Counted from the stretch's first letter, positions 1-6,425 are shown. The stretch is DNA of 6,437 nucleotides from Oscillospiraceae bacterium (GCA_031260745.1 JAISKY010000148.1:1-6437), one strand, 5' to 3'. Notes: generated by a model not told the origin, from the sequence alone. Program-made: numbers and translations.

Positions 1-1136
1 CTGTCGGGCGAGCTTATAACGCGCTCGCCGCCGCGTTTAGCGTTCTCCGCTTCGTCGAGTTTGACGCCCATAAACTCCAAGCCCTCAACCATATCGGCGC
101 GGACTTCAGACGAGTTCTCGCCTACGCCCGCGGTAAACACAATCGCGTCTACGCCGCCAAGCGCCGCCGCGTATGAACCAATCAGCTTTTTGCCCTCGTA
201 TCTGAAAATATCCACCGCCAACTGCGCTCTTTCGTTGCCGTCCGCGGCCGCATTGTCTAAGTCGCGGAAGTCGGAGGCTACTCCGCTGACGCCTAAAACT
301 CCGGATTTTTTGTTCAGTACCTCGTCAACCATCTTGTCTATATCCAAACCGGGCTCGCGATTCATAATGAACTTCAAAATCGCGGGGTCAATCGAGCCGG
401 AGCGCGTACCCATCGCGATACCCTCAAGCGGCGTAAGCCCCATCGAGGTATCGACGCATTTGCCGCCCTTGCACGCCGAGAACGACGAACCGTTACCCAG
501 GTGGCACACGATTACCTTGAACTCCGGGTCGTTCTCGCGACCCAGGAACTCCGCGGCGCGTCCGGAGACATACCTGTGGCTGCTGCCGTGAAAACCGTAG
601 CGGCGAAGTTTAACTCCGTATTTCTCATAATACTCGTAAGGTATCGCGTAGATGTAGGCTTTCGCGGGCATTGTCTGGTGAAACGCGGTATCGAACACCG
701 CGACTTGCGGAACTCCGGGCATAAGCGTTTTACAGGCTCTTATTCCGGCGAGGTTAGCGGGATTATGGAGCGGTCCGAGCGGAATCAAATCCTCAATTGC
801 CTTTTCCACTTCATCGGTAACGATAACCGAGGCGGTAAACTTGTCGCCGCCGTGCAGTACGCGGTGTCCGACCGCGCTGATTTCCGACAGCGACTTCAAA
901 ACTCCGCCGTCGGGAGCAATCAGAGCCTTAAACACCAACGAAATCGCCGCCGTATGGTCCGGCATCGGTTCCTCGTATTTGTGTTTGGTTCCTTTTTCGA
1001 GCGCCTGATGAGTCAAGACGCTGCCGTCCTGTCCGATGCGCTCACACACGCCCTTAGCGGTAACAATCCCGCGTGACATATCGTACAGTTGATACTTCAG
1101 TGACGACGACCCGCCGTTAATTACTAAAATATTCAA
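1..1136 (-). CDS. ackA: Acetate kinase, C-terminal end cut by the window edge
   Basis: Acetate kinase interconverts acetate plus ATP and acetyl phosphate plus ADP in the cytosol; in fermenters it gives ATP by substrate-level phosphorylation. The minus-strand translation opens MNILVINGGSSSLKYQL, the family's N-terminal phosphate-binding signature (usually NAGSSS; here Gly8 replaces Ala). Other hallmarks are GHRVLHGG (Arg92), GPLHNPAN (His124), VFDTAFH (Asp149), YGFHGSSH (His183), CHLGNGSS (His212), the MGTRSG segment (Arg245) and TAGVGENS (about 335-342). These match the known catalytic and acetate-binding positions. About 378 residues are visible of the usual 395-400, so the last strand with the conserved C-terminal Glu lies outside. 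The start is a TTG at 1136-1134: it gives exactly the family N-terminus, no ATG lies nearby, and AAGGAG sits 12 bases upstream. The phosphotransacetylase gene that often precedes ackA is absent here; the gene has its own promoter. Identification is firm. Confidence 0.96.
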   Translation of the reverse strand, partial: MNILVINGGSSSLKYQLYDMSRGIVTAKGVCERIGQDGSVLTHQALEKGTKHKYEEPMPDHTAAISLVFKALIAPDGGVLKSLSEISAVGHRVLHGGDKFTASVIVTDEVEKAIEDLIPLGPLHNPANLAGIRACKTLMPGVPQVAVFDTAFHQTMPAKAYIYAIPYEYYEKYGVKLRRYGFHGSSHRYVSGRAAEFLGRENDPEFKVIVCHLGNGSSFSACKGGKCVDTSMGLTPLEGIAMGTRSGSIDPAILKFIMNREPGLDIDKMVDEVLNKKSGVLGVSGVASDFRDLDNAAADGNERAQLAVDIFRYEGKKLIGSYAAALGGVDAIVFTAGVGENSSEVRADMVEGLEFMGVKLDEAENAKRGGERVISSPD

Positions 1137-1148
1137 ATTAGTGTAATT

Positions 1149-1154
1149 CTCCTT
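1149..1154 (-). promoter_or_regulatory. Ribosome binding site of ackA
   Basis: AAGGAG on the minus strand, 12 bases before the TTG start at 1136. The spacing is longer than the usual 5-9 bases. With the weak TTG codon this suggests moderate translation initiation, unless the mRNA leader folds to shorten the distance. Confidence 0.7.
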
Positions 1155-1178
1155 CGTTGGTTTTATTTATACGCTCTT

Positions 1179-1207
1179 AGTTTAGCACGCTTTTCCATAA
1201 AAGTCAA
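1179..1207 (-). promoter_or_regulatory. Sigma-A/70-type promoter of ackA
   Basis: On the minus strand TTGACT (1207-1202, 5 of 6 to consensus) is followed after exactly 17 bases by TAAACT (1184-1179, 4 of 6). A TG one base before the -10 makes it an extended -10 promoter. Transcription would start near 1172, leaving a leader of about 36 bases with the AAGGAG site. This would let ackA be transcribed independently of the MoxR module upstream. Seen by eye only; no transcript data. Confidence 0.75.
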
Positions 1208-1219
1208 CACAGTTTCCGC

Positions 1220-1245
1220 ATTTTTGCAAATATTCTTGCAAAAAT
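1220..1245. repeat. Perfect dyad 12 bases upstream of the ackA promoter
   Basis: ATTTTTGCAA (1220-1229) and TTGCAAAAAT (1236-1245) are perfect 10-base inverted arms around a 6-base centre. The structure lies just upstream of the ackA -35 box, where an activator or repressor site could sit. It is too AT-rich, and lacks a trailing T run, to be a convincing intrinsic terminator on either strand. An operator is possible; chance in AT-rich intergenic DNA is the alternative. Confidence 0.45.
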
Positions 1246-1251
1246 ATCAAA

Positions 1252-1267
1252 TTTCGGCAAATCGAAA
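1252..1267. repeat. Short dyad in the MoxR-ackA gap
   Basis: TTTCG (1252-1256) and CGAAA (1263-1267) are inverted arms around a 6-base centre, close to the longer dyad at 1220-1245. The stem is short and no T run follows, so it is not a clear terminator for the MoxR gene. The rest of the 1268-1353 stretch shows nothing I can name, and no strong intrinsic terminator is visible after the MoxR gene. Confidence 0.25.
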
Positions 1268-1353
1268 CAAAACTGCTCGTTCAGGCAATAACTACAAAAT
1301 ATCAGTCTAAATTTGAGCGAACGTCTTTTGCTTACGTTTCTCTGCTCTCTGCT

Positions 1354-2772
1354 TTAATCCGGTTGTTCCAGTTTCTCAATTTCGTTTAGGAGTTGTTTCC
1401 CGCGTTCGTGGAACAGTAGGCTCTTATTGTGGCGGAAGTACGCGTCGCAGCCGTGAGCCGCGATGAACCGCGCCGCGCGTTTGGTAACGGTAAGCTCTGT
1501 GACAAGAATAACCATCTCCTGACTGTCGCCGAACACTTCCTCGCAGAATTTGAACAGGTTATCCAAAGTTGCGCTTGCGGACTTCACCTTAGCGTCAGTT
1601 TCGGATTCCAAATCCGCGTCGGGCGAGTTCTCCAAAATTGCGAGCGTCTTGCGCTTAACGCGCAGTTCATCGGAGGAAAGGTTAAGCGCTTTGCGTCCGC
1701 TCTCGATTTCGGCGTTAATACGGGCAATCTCCAGGCTAAGCTCCGCTCCGGAGTTTTTTATTTTTTTCACCTCCGCCAAAGTCCGCTCCGATTCCGCGGC
1801 CGCTCTGATTTCCTCGCCGACTGAGTCCAATAATAGTCCAAGTAAGCTCAATCGCTCGTCAAACTTAGCCGCCGCCGCGCGATTTTTGATTTCTTGCGGA
1901 GCTTGACCGCATAATATTTTGTCAACCTGATAGTCCGAGCGGTACTTGCCGAACAAATCGTAATACACCGCGAAGCTCTTAGCAATCACCGAGTGCTGTA
2001 AATACTGAGCAATCAGCGTTTCGTCGGCGGAAATACCGTTACGTTCGTACAGGTACAGCATATCAGATAAATCTACCCAGCCGCGAGCGGTAACGAACCG
2101 CTTTCCGCCGACCGTAGATTCAACGTCGTAGAAGTCGGATTTTTTCGCCTCAAGATACGTCATTATTGACGGGTGTACGCCCTTGTCGTAGGCGTACTCT
2201 TTCCAGACCTCGAAATCAGGCTCTACGTCGATACGTTTCAGCCTATCCCACGTCACGATGTCGAACTCCCGCACGGATTTGTTGTACTCCGGAGGGTTCC
2301 CCGCCGTAACGACAATCCAACCGTCCGGAACTCTGTGCCGTCCGAAAACTTTGTACTGCAAAAATTGAAGCATAGCGGGCGCGAGCGTTTCAGACACGCA
2401 GTTTATCTCGTCAAGGAACAATATGCCCTCTTTAACTCCGGTAGTTTCCATTAATTCGTAGACAGACGCGATAATTTCACTCATCGTATACTCCGAAATA
2501 CGGTACTCCGCGCCGTCGTAGATTTTACTCGTGATAAACGGAAGCCCTAACGCGCTTTGACGCGTATGGTGCGTCATAGAGTACGACAGCAGCCCTACGC
2601 CAAGCTCCTGAGCAATCTGCGCCATAACGGCGGTCTTTCCGATTCCCGGCGGTCCGATTAGAAATACGGGACGCTGACGCTCCACGGGTATAATGTAGCC
2701 GCCGAACTCGTCTTTAGTAAAATACGCGCGCATAGCGTTTTTAATCTGAATTTTCGCGTCCTTAATGTTCAT
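1354..2772 (-). CDS. MoxR-family AAA+ ATPase with C-terminal coiled-coil extension
   Basis: A 472-residue cytosolic AAA+ ATPase of the MoxR type. The N-terminal module has Walker A GPPGIGKT (40-47), Walker B ILFLDE (117-122), a sensor-1 Asn in TAGNP (159), likely arginine-finger residues in TWDRLKRID (Arg177/Arg180) and a probable sensor-2 Arg in TARGW (230). MoxR proteins form ring-shaped ATPases that remodel or load partner proteins, usually with a VWA protein encoded nearby; that partner is the gene at 3858-5294. After the ATPase part, residues about 320-380 are rich in Glu, Lys, Ala and Leu and look like a coiled coil. The C-terminal tail (about 400-472) is unfamiliar. At roughly 470 residues it is longer than the common 310-340-residue MoxR proteins. 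The ATG overlaps the ankyrin-gene stop as ATGA, and AAGGA lies 9 bases upstream, implying translational coupling. Client protein unknown. Confidence 0.9.
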   Translation of the reverse strand: MNIKDAKIQIKNAMRAYFTKDEFGGYIIPVERQRPVFLIGPPGIGKTAVMAQIAQELGVGLLSYSMTHHTRQSALGLPFITSKIYDGAEYRISEYTMSEIIASVYELMETTGVKEGILFLDEINCVSETLAPAMLQFLQYKVFGRHRVPDGWIVVTAGNPPEYNKSVREFDIVTWDRLKRIDVEPDFEVWKEYAYDKGVHPSIMTYLEAKKSDFYDVESTVGGKRFVTARGWVDLSDMLYLYERNGISADETLIAQYLQHSVIAKSFAVYYDLFGKYRSDYQVDKILCGQAPQEIKNRAAAAKFDERLSLLGLLLDSVGEEIRAAAESERTLAEVKKIKNSGAELSLEIARINAEIESGRKALNLSSDELRVKRKTLAILENSPDADLESETDAKVKSASATLDNLFKFCEEVFGDSQEMVILVTELTVTKRAARFIAAHGCDAYFRHNKSLLFHERGKQLLNEIEKLEQPD

Positions 2773-3713
2773 AGCTTCAAATCCTTTTCATTTTTCGCGT
2801 TCATCAAAAACGCCAACGCGCGGTTTTTTCCGCTGTCGATTGCGCGTTCAATGTGTTTTCCGGCGTCGGAGAGCAATCCGTACTCTTTCAAATCCGCCAG
2901 CTTATCGTCCGCGTCCAGTTCTACCAGTTTCTCCGCGACCGCGTCAAGCCCTATGTCCGACACGTCGCCGCATATCAAAATCGTCAGGAACTCGTTCCAG
3001 CGGTTCGTAAGCCAGCTTTCGTATCTAAGCAGATACGAAACCATACCGTCGTTAACCTCGAATCTGACTTTGTTTTTACGCGTCTCGGATTTCAGAGTCT
3101 CCCTGACCGCGACAGTAATGTCGTCAAAGGACGAAATAAGCCTGACATAGCCGCCGCATACGTCGCGCGACGCGTTAAGCGTAACGCCGTTATCCCGCAA
3201 AACTTTGGAGATGTTCACGCAACCGAACAAATTCGCGTAGTAAAGTAATTCCTCTTTATGGTAATCGTCTAACGCGTTATGGCGGCAAATCGTTTCTATT
3301 GATTCCGCTCTGACGCGCTCCGGCGCGGGCGAACGCTCTATGCCGTCAACCATCAACAGATGTTCGCCGTCACGCGGCTCATACAGCGTACCAAAAAACA
3401 GGTAACGCTCCGTGACTTTGTCAAATACCGGAAACAGCGAGTAATTAGCGGGATAATCCGAACCCCAGATTTCACTCGTGGAGTAAATCGTGTTGTACTC
3501 CAGTCTAAGGATATTACTATTCCTGTCGTAGTCCGTCATCGCGCCGGCTTTAAGCAGTAAATCTGTTTTCTCGGCGTCGCCGAACCGCATACTAATCGCG
3601 AGCGCTCTCGCGGTAAACTCGAACGGTCCGTAGCTTTTCAGGATACGCTCAACGTCGCCGGAACTTCCGTCAAGTATAGCGCGTTCAAGCGCAAGTACGT
3701 TGTTTTTTTGCAT
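2769..3713 (-). CDS. Ankyrin-repeat-like protein of the MoxR-VWA module
   Basis: A 314-residue protein with no signal peptide or membrane segment, probably cytosolic. Degenerate ankyrin-like helix pairs can be seen: residues about 6-29; 34-58, the clearest (TARALAISMRFGDAEKTDLL followed by LKAGA); 154-180 (HKEELLYYANLFGCVNISKV, then LRDNGVTLN); and perhaps 286-308 near the C-terminus. The stretches between them, including a Tyr/Phe-rich part around 73-110, fit no domain I recognise. Ankyrin folds generally bind proteins, so it may be an adaptor or client-recognition subunit for the MoxR ATPase and VWA protein; this is inferred from context only. The ATG at 3713 has GGAG 5 bases upstream. The stop TGA overlaps the MoxR ATG by 4 bases, a strong operon sign, while a 144-base repeat-bearing gap separates it from the VWA gene. 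I saw no convincing promoter of its own. Confidence 0.72.
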   Translation of the reverse strand: MQKNNVLALERAILDGSSGDVERILKSYGPFEFTARALAISMRFGDAEKTDLLLKAGAMTDYDRNSNILRLEYNTIYSTSEIWGSDYPANYSLFPVFDKVTERYLFFGTLYEPRDGEHLLMVDGIERSPAPERVRAESIETICRHNALDDYHKEELLYYANLFGCVNISKVLRDNGVTLNASRDVCGGYVRLISSFDDITVAVRETLKSETRKNKVRFEVNDGMVSYLLRYESWLTNRWNEFLTILICGDVSDIGLDAVAEKLVELDADDKLADLKEYGLLSDAGKHIERAIDSGKNRALAFLMNAKNEKDLKL

Positions 3714-3750
3714 CGCTACTCCAATAAACGCATATTCTCTTAGATTTATT

Positions 3751-3780
3751 AACCACTAATGAACACGAATAGACGCGAAT
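3751..3780. repeat. Three degenerate decamer direct repeats
   Basis: Three adjacent 10-base units, aaccactaat, gaacacgaat and agacgcgaat, each agree with the next at 7 of 10 positions and share a CxCxAAT-like core ending in AAT. From memory they resemble the family of short ACACGAAT-type intergenic repeats seen scattered in many bacterial genomes. Whether this genome carries other copies cannot be seen from one window. Confidence 0.55.
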
Positions 3781-3843
3781 ATAATACGTATTAGGCAGAT
3801 TTATGAAACCAAGGCAAAATAAACAATTTTGTTATTAGTGGTT
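3751..3843. repeat. Inverted-repeat element between the VWA and ankyrin genes
   Basis: AACCACTAAT (3751-3760) and ATTAGTGGTT (3834-3843) are perfect 10-base inverted arms enclosing 73 bases. Inside lie the decamer repeats, a perfect 12-base palindrome TAATACGTATTA (3782-3793) and a small dyad CAAAAT/ATTTTG (3815-3820 and 3826-3831). The composition is AT-rich, unlike the flanking genes, and no reading frame is evident. It could be a small non-autonomous element or dispersed repeat, or an RNA hairpin region affecting expression of the ankyrin and MoxR genes relative to the VWA gene. No clean target-site duplication was found beyond the arms, so mobility is not shown. Confidence 0.5.
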
Positions 3844-3857
3844 TATAATAGGTTCGT

Positions 3858-5294
3858 CTAAATCTCCTCCGGCTTCAAAATCAGCTTAATCGCCCAGACC
3901 GGAACATTCGGATTTACGCTGTCGCCTCCGGTATCAATAAACACAAACGCGGATTCGTATCGCGGACGAATCTCCGGAAACGTACCGTACCCATCGGTAA
4001 AGTAAATCAGTCCGCGAAGGTTGGTAAATTCGCCCTTCGCTATCAACTCGTCAACGTACCTGAACACCGGACGGAAATCCGTTCCGCCCAGACCTTTCAA
4101 CTCCATAGCGCGGAGGTAGCGGTCAAATTCCTCTTGGTTCGTGATTTTCGCGTCGTCCTGAATCACTGTGTCGCACTGTATTATCCGCAGATTAATACGG
4201 CTGAAGTAGGTTTCCGACTGTTTCAGAATATTAAACGTCTTTTGAGCGAACGCTTGAACAAGCTCGCCGGAAACGGACGCGGACGTGTCAATCGCGATAA
4301 CGAATTCCCGGACGCGCTTGACTTCCTTGTATTCAAGCGGTTCCACAAGCGGCAGATTGTCGTACAACCTAAGCCCGTAAGTGTAAAAGACATAGTCAAA
4401 TTCGTCGTCGTTGATTCTAAGTTCTTCGCCCAAAACCGCGAACCGTCTTAAAAACTCCGCGTAGTCATATTTCTCGCGGGTAACTTCTCTAAGATTCTGC
4501 GTCAGCGCTCCCGCGACGTCACTCCATTGGCGTGACGCTGTTTCAAGTTCCGTTTGAACTTTCTCCGCAATAGCTTTCCAGTTTTCCTCAAGTTCCTCTT
4601 TGGTCGCTCTGGCTTCGTTGTCGGGCGCGTTTGGAGTTTGATTTTCGCTGTTAGGGTTCGGCTCTGATTTTTCACCGCTTTTGCCGTTGCCGTCACCGGA
4701 ACCGCCTTTTGCTTTTTGCTCCTGTTCGTTTTGCTCGTCGGATACCGACCCGGGAAACGCGTACCACGGCGAGTGGTCGTCCGCGTAGAACTCGCGCCGT
4801 ATGCGCTCAATTTGCTCGTCGTCCGCGGCGAAGTCAAGATAGTGACGGTAGATTTTCTCCGCGGTCAGCGGTTTTACGCCGGCGGAGCTAAGTTCGGCTA
4901 TCGCTTTTTCCTGACGCTTCTCACGCAAACAGCTAAGCGCGCCGATTTTAAGCTCCGTAATCGCGTTCTCGACCGCGACGTCGCACGCTAAATCCCACAG
5001 CTTAGGGTTAACCTTAGCACCTACGAACAGATGGTGAAACACACAATGCAGAACAATATGCAAAAAATCGCGGTTAACCGCCGAGGGTTCCGCGCGGTAA
5101 ACGTCGAATATATGACGACTGTCGAAATATATGCGCTCCGCGTCGGTCGCGAACGCGAACTTGCCGCCGGGTTCAAGCTCCGGTTTGTACAGGGCAATCG
5201 CCATAAACCGCATAGAAAACATCAGCGAGTTCCGCGCAAAGCTCAGAATCTCGCACGCGAGTTTATCCGCCTGTTCACTACGGCTTTCCGTCAC
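3858..5294 (-). CDS. VWA-domain protein with metallopeptidase-like N-terminal domain (DUF2201-like)
   Basis: A 478-residue cytosolic protein when read from the GTG at 5294. The N-terminal part (about 1-180) resembles the putative metallopeptidase domain of DUF2201 proteins: HIVLHCVFHH (His79, His83, His87, His88) is followed by WDLACDVAVEN. The Glu of a classical HExxH zinc site is Ile here, so peptidase activity is doubtful. A hydrophilic linker rich in Glu, Asn, Gly, Lys and Pro spans about 183-235. The C-terminal VWA domain (about 329-478) has a complete MIDAS: DTSAS (Asp336, Ser338, Ser340), GGTDF (Thr405) and FTDG (Asp434). VWA proteins of this sort act as metal-dependent partners of MoxR ATPases, matching the gene at 1354-2772. 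The upstream ATG at 5345 is rejected: it lies in the -35 box, whereas GGAGGT stands 6 bases before the GTG. The gene is first in the module behind a strong promoter. Confidence 0.85.
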   Translation of the reverse strand: MTESRSEQADKLACEILSFARNSLMFSMRFMAIALYKPELEPGGKFAFATDAERIYFDSRHIFDVYRAEPSAVNRDFLHIVLHCVFHHLFVGAKVNPKLWDLACDVAVENAITELKIGALSCLREKRQEKAIAELSSAGVKPLTAEKIYRHYLDFAADDEQIERIRREFYADDHSPWYAFPGSVSDEQNEQEQKAKGGSGDGNGKSGEKSEPNPNSENQTPNAPDNEARATKEELEENWKAIAEKVQTELETASRQWSDVAGALTQNLREVTREKYDYAEFLRRFAVLGEELRINDDEFDYVFYTYGLRLYDNLPLVEPLEYKEVKRVREFVIAIDTSASVSGELVQAFAQKTFNILKQSETYFSRINLRIIQCDTVIQDDAKITNQEEFDRYLRAMELKGLGGTDFRPVFRYVDELIAKGEFTNLRGLIYFTDGYGTFPEIRPRYESAFVFIDTGGDSVNPNVPVWAIKLILKPEEI

Positions 5295-5300
5295 GCGACT

Positions 5301-5306
5301 ACCTCC
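5301..5306 (-). promoter_or_regulatory. Ribosome binding site that sets the VWA gene start
   Basis: GGAGGT on the minus strand lies 6 bases before the GTG at 5294-5292, the best-placed Shine-Dalgarno in the window. It decides the start in favour of GTG and removes 17 residues from the longest possible reading frame. Confidence 0.88.
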
Positions 5307-5316
5307 GTTTGTTATT

Positions 5317-5345
5317 ATTATAACACGTAACAGCTCAACGGTCAA
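5317..5345 (-). promoter_or_regulatory. Near-consensus sigma-A/70 promoter of the VWA-ankyrin-MoxR module
   Basis: TTGACC (5345-5340, 5 of 6 to consensus), a 17-base spacer and TATAAT (5322-5317, perfect). A TG one base before the -10 adds an extended -10 element. Transcription would start near 5310, giving a leader of only about 16 bases that carries GGAGGT. Such a strong basal promoter suggests constitutive or repressor-controlled expression and separates the module from cobD. Confidence 0.87.
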
Positions 5346-5356
5346 GTTATTTACAC

Positions 5357-5371
5357 CGAATGAAATATTCG
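5357..5371. repeat. Small dyad between cobD and the VWA promoter
   Basis: CGAAT (5357-5361) and ATTCG (5367-5371) are inverted arms around a 5-base centre, 11 bases upstream of the -35 box and just after the cobD stop. It could be a weak operator. It lacks a GC-rich stem and T run, so it is not a convincing cobD terminator. Chance is a real alternative. Confidence 0.25.
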
Positions 5372-5373
5372 TC

Positions 5374-6417
5374 TTAGTTTTTCATACGCTCGATTAATTG
5401 TCGGTTGTCTTCCATAGTACGCGCCGCGATTCTGTAATAACCCGCGCCTAATCCCTCGTAGCCGGAGCATTCTCTGAGCATAACGCCTTTTTCCAGCAAC
5501 TTCTCCGCTAATTGAGTGTCCTTCGTTTTGAAAAATATATAGTTAGCTTCGCAACCTAACACGGTATGCCCCAGTTTTTCCAGTTCCGAGGTAAGATACG
5601 ATTTGCCCTCGCGGATTACCGCCATAGTAGCCGCGACATACTCGCGTTCCGCTAACGCCGAAACTCCGGCGGCTTGAGCCGCTCCCGAAACCGCCCACGG
5701 CTGACCCGACGCCGCTATGCGGCTTAGTAAGTCCGTATCAGACGATACGCAAAAGCCCAGGCGAACTCCCGCCATTCCGTACAGCTTAGTGAACGCCCGC
5801 AGAATCAGCAAATTCGGATACTCGTCTACGCGGCGAATCAGCGAGTGCAGTTCCGGCTCGTCTAAAAACGCGTTGAAACACTCGTCAACAACAAGCAGTA
5901 TCCCGCGTTCGCGGCAATAGTCCGCGATTTTAAGCATCAACGACGGTTCAACCGTCAAACTTGTCGGATTGTTCGGATTGCAAATGAACAGCGCGTCGGA
6001 GTTTAGCCCGTCGAGCAGTCGCTCCGTGACGTTGAACCCGTCGCGTTCCGGCAAATCGTGGCGGAAAACCTCACAGCCCGACGCGCTCATCGCGGCGGCG
6101 TACTCGGAAAACGTCGGAGCCGTGACCGCCGCCGACTTAGGCTTAACCGCCAATCCCAGACGCCAGATTAAATCGGCCGCTCCGGCGCCGCACTCTATCT
6201 GCTCCGCGCTGACGCTCAAATGCGCCGCAATTGAGCGTCTAAGCTCGCGGCAAAGCGGGTCGGGGTACAAGTGAGCGCGTTCCGCAGACTCGCGCAGAGC
6301 GCGTTTAACGCCCTCAGGCGCGCCTAACGGATTAACATTCGCCGAAAAATCTATTGGCGGCCGACCGTACTCAACCGAATATCCGTGCCAATCGCCGCCG
6401 TGAGCTTTATATATCAT
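5374..6417 (-). CDS. cobD: CobD-like L-threonine-O-3-phosphate decarboxylase (PLP-dependent)
   Basis: A 347-residue fold-type I PLP enzyme. CobD decarboxylates L-threonine O-3-phosphate to (R)-1-aminopropan-2-ol phosphate, the linker of the cobalamin nucleotide loop. Its opening with HGG (6-8), then DFSANVNPLG (23-32), is the CobD pattern rather than that of plain histidinol-phosphate aminotransferase (HisC). PLP-binding features are CNPNNPT (146-152), VVDE (176-179, Asp178), the Schiff-base Lys211 in RAFTKLYGMAGVRLG, Arg219, and YYRIAAR (327-333), which supplies likely substrate-binding arginines. Length agrees with CobD (about 350-365). The ATG at 6417 has GGAG 8 bases upstream. The gene probably ends a cobalamin operon lying to the right of the window; the next gene downstream has its own promoter. 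The HisC family is close, so a role in histidine synthesis is the main alternative. Confidence 0.85.
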   Translation of the reverse strand: MIYKAHGGDWHGYSVEYGRPPIDFSANVNPLGAPEGVKRALRESAERAHLYPDPLCRELRRSIAAHLSVSAEQIECGAGAADLIWRLGLAVKPKSAAVTAPTFSEYAAAMSASGCEVFRHDLPERDGFNVTERLLDGLNSDALFICNPNNPTSLTVEPSLMLKIADYCRERGILLVVDECFNAFLDEPELHSLIRRVDEYPNLLILRAFTKLYGMAGVRLGFCVSSDTDLLSRIAASGQPWAVSGAAQAAGVSALAEREYVAATMAVIREGKSYLTSELEKLGHTVLGCEANYIFFKTKDTQLAEKLLEKGVMLRECSGYEGLGAGYYRIAARTMEDNRQLIERMKN

Positions 6418-6425
6418 ACACTTCT

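Noticed and set aside
61..1076. Plus-strand open frames opposite the first kilobase
   Set aside because: They lie antisense to acetate kinase, whose minus-strand translation carries all family motifs; the plus-strand products are low-complexity and match nothing recognisable.
1220..1245. Intrinsic terminator after the MoxR gene
   Set aside because: The stem is AT-rich and not followed by a T run on the minus strand; it fits an operator-like dyad better.
2765..3560. Plus-strand frames opposite the ankyrin gene
   Set aside because: Arg/Ser-rich antisense products with no start-site support; the minus-strand gene has a ribosome site, coupling to MoxR and a plausible fold.
3714..3857. Separate promoter for the ankyrin and MoxR genes
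   Set aside because: The best candidate, TATTAT on the minus strand near 3786-3791, has no acceptable -35 at 16-18 bases.
4502..4837. Minus-strand 111-residue frame inside the VWA gene
   Set aside because: It is a shifted frame within the linker-coding part of the VWA gene; its Thr/Lys/Arg-rich product is a composition artefact.
5295..5345. Seventeen-residue N-terminal extension of the VWA protein
   Set aside because: The region contains the promoter and the ribosome binding site for the GTG start, so it is not translated from this promoter.
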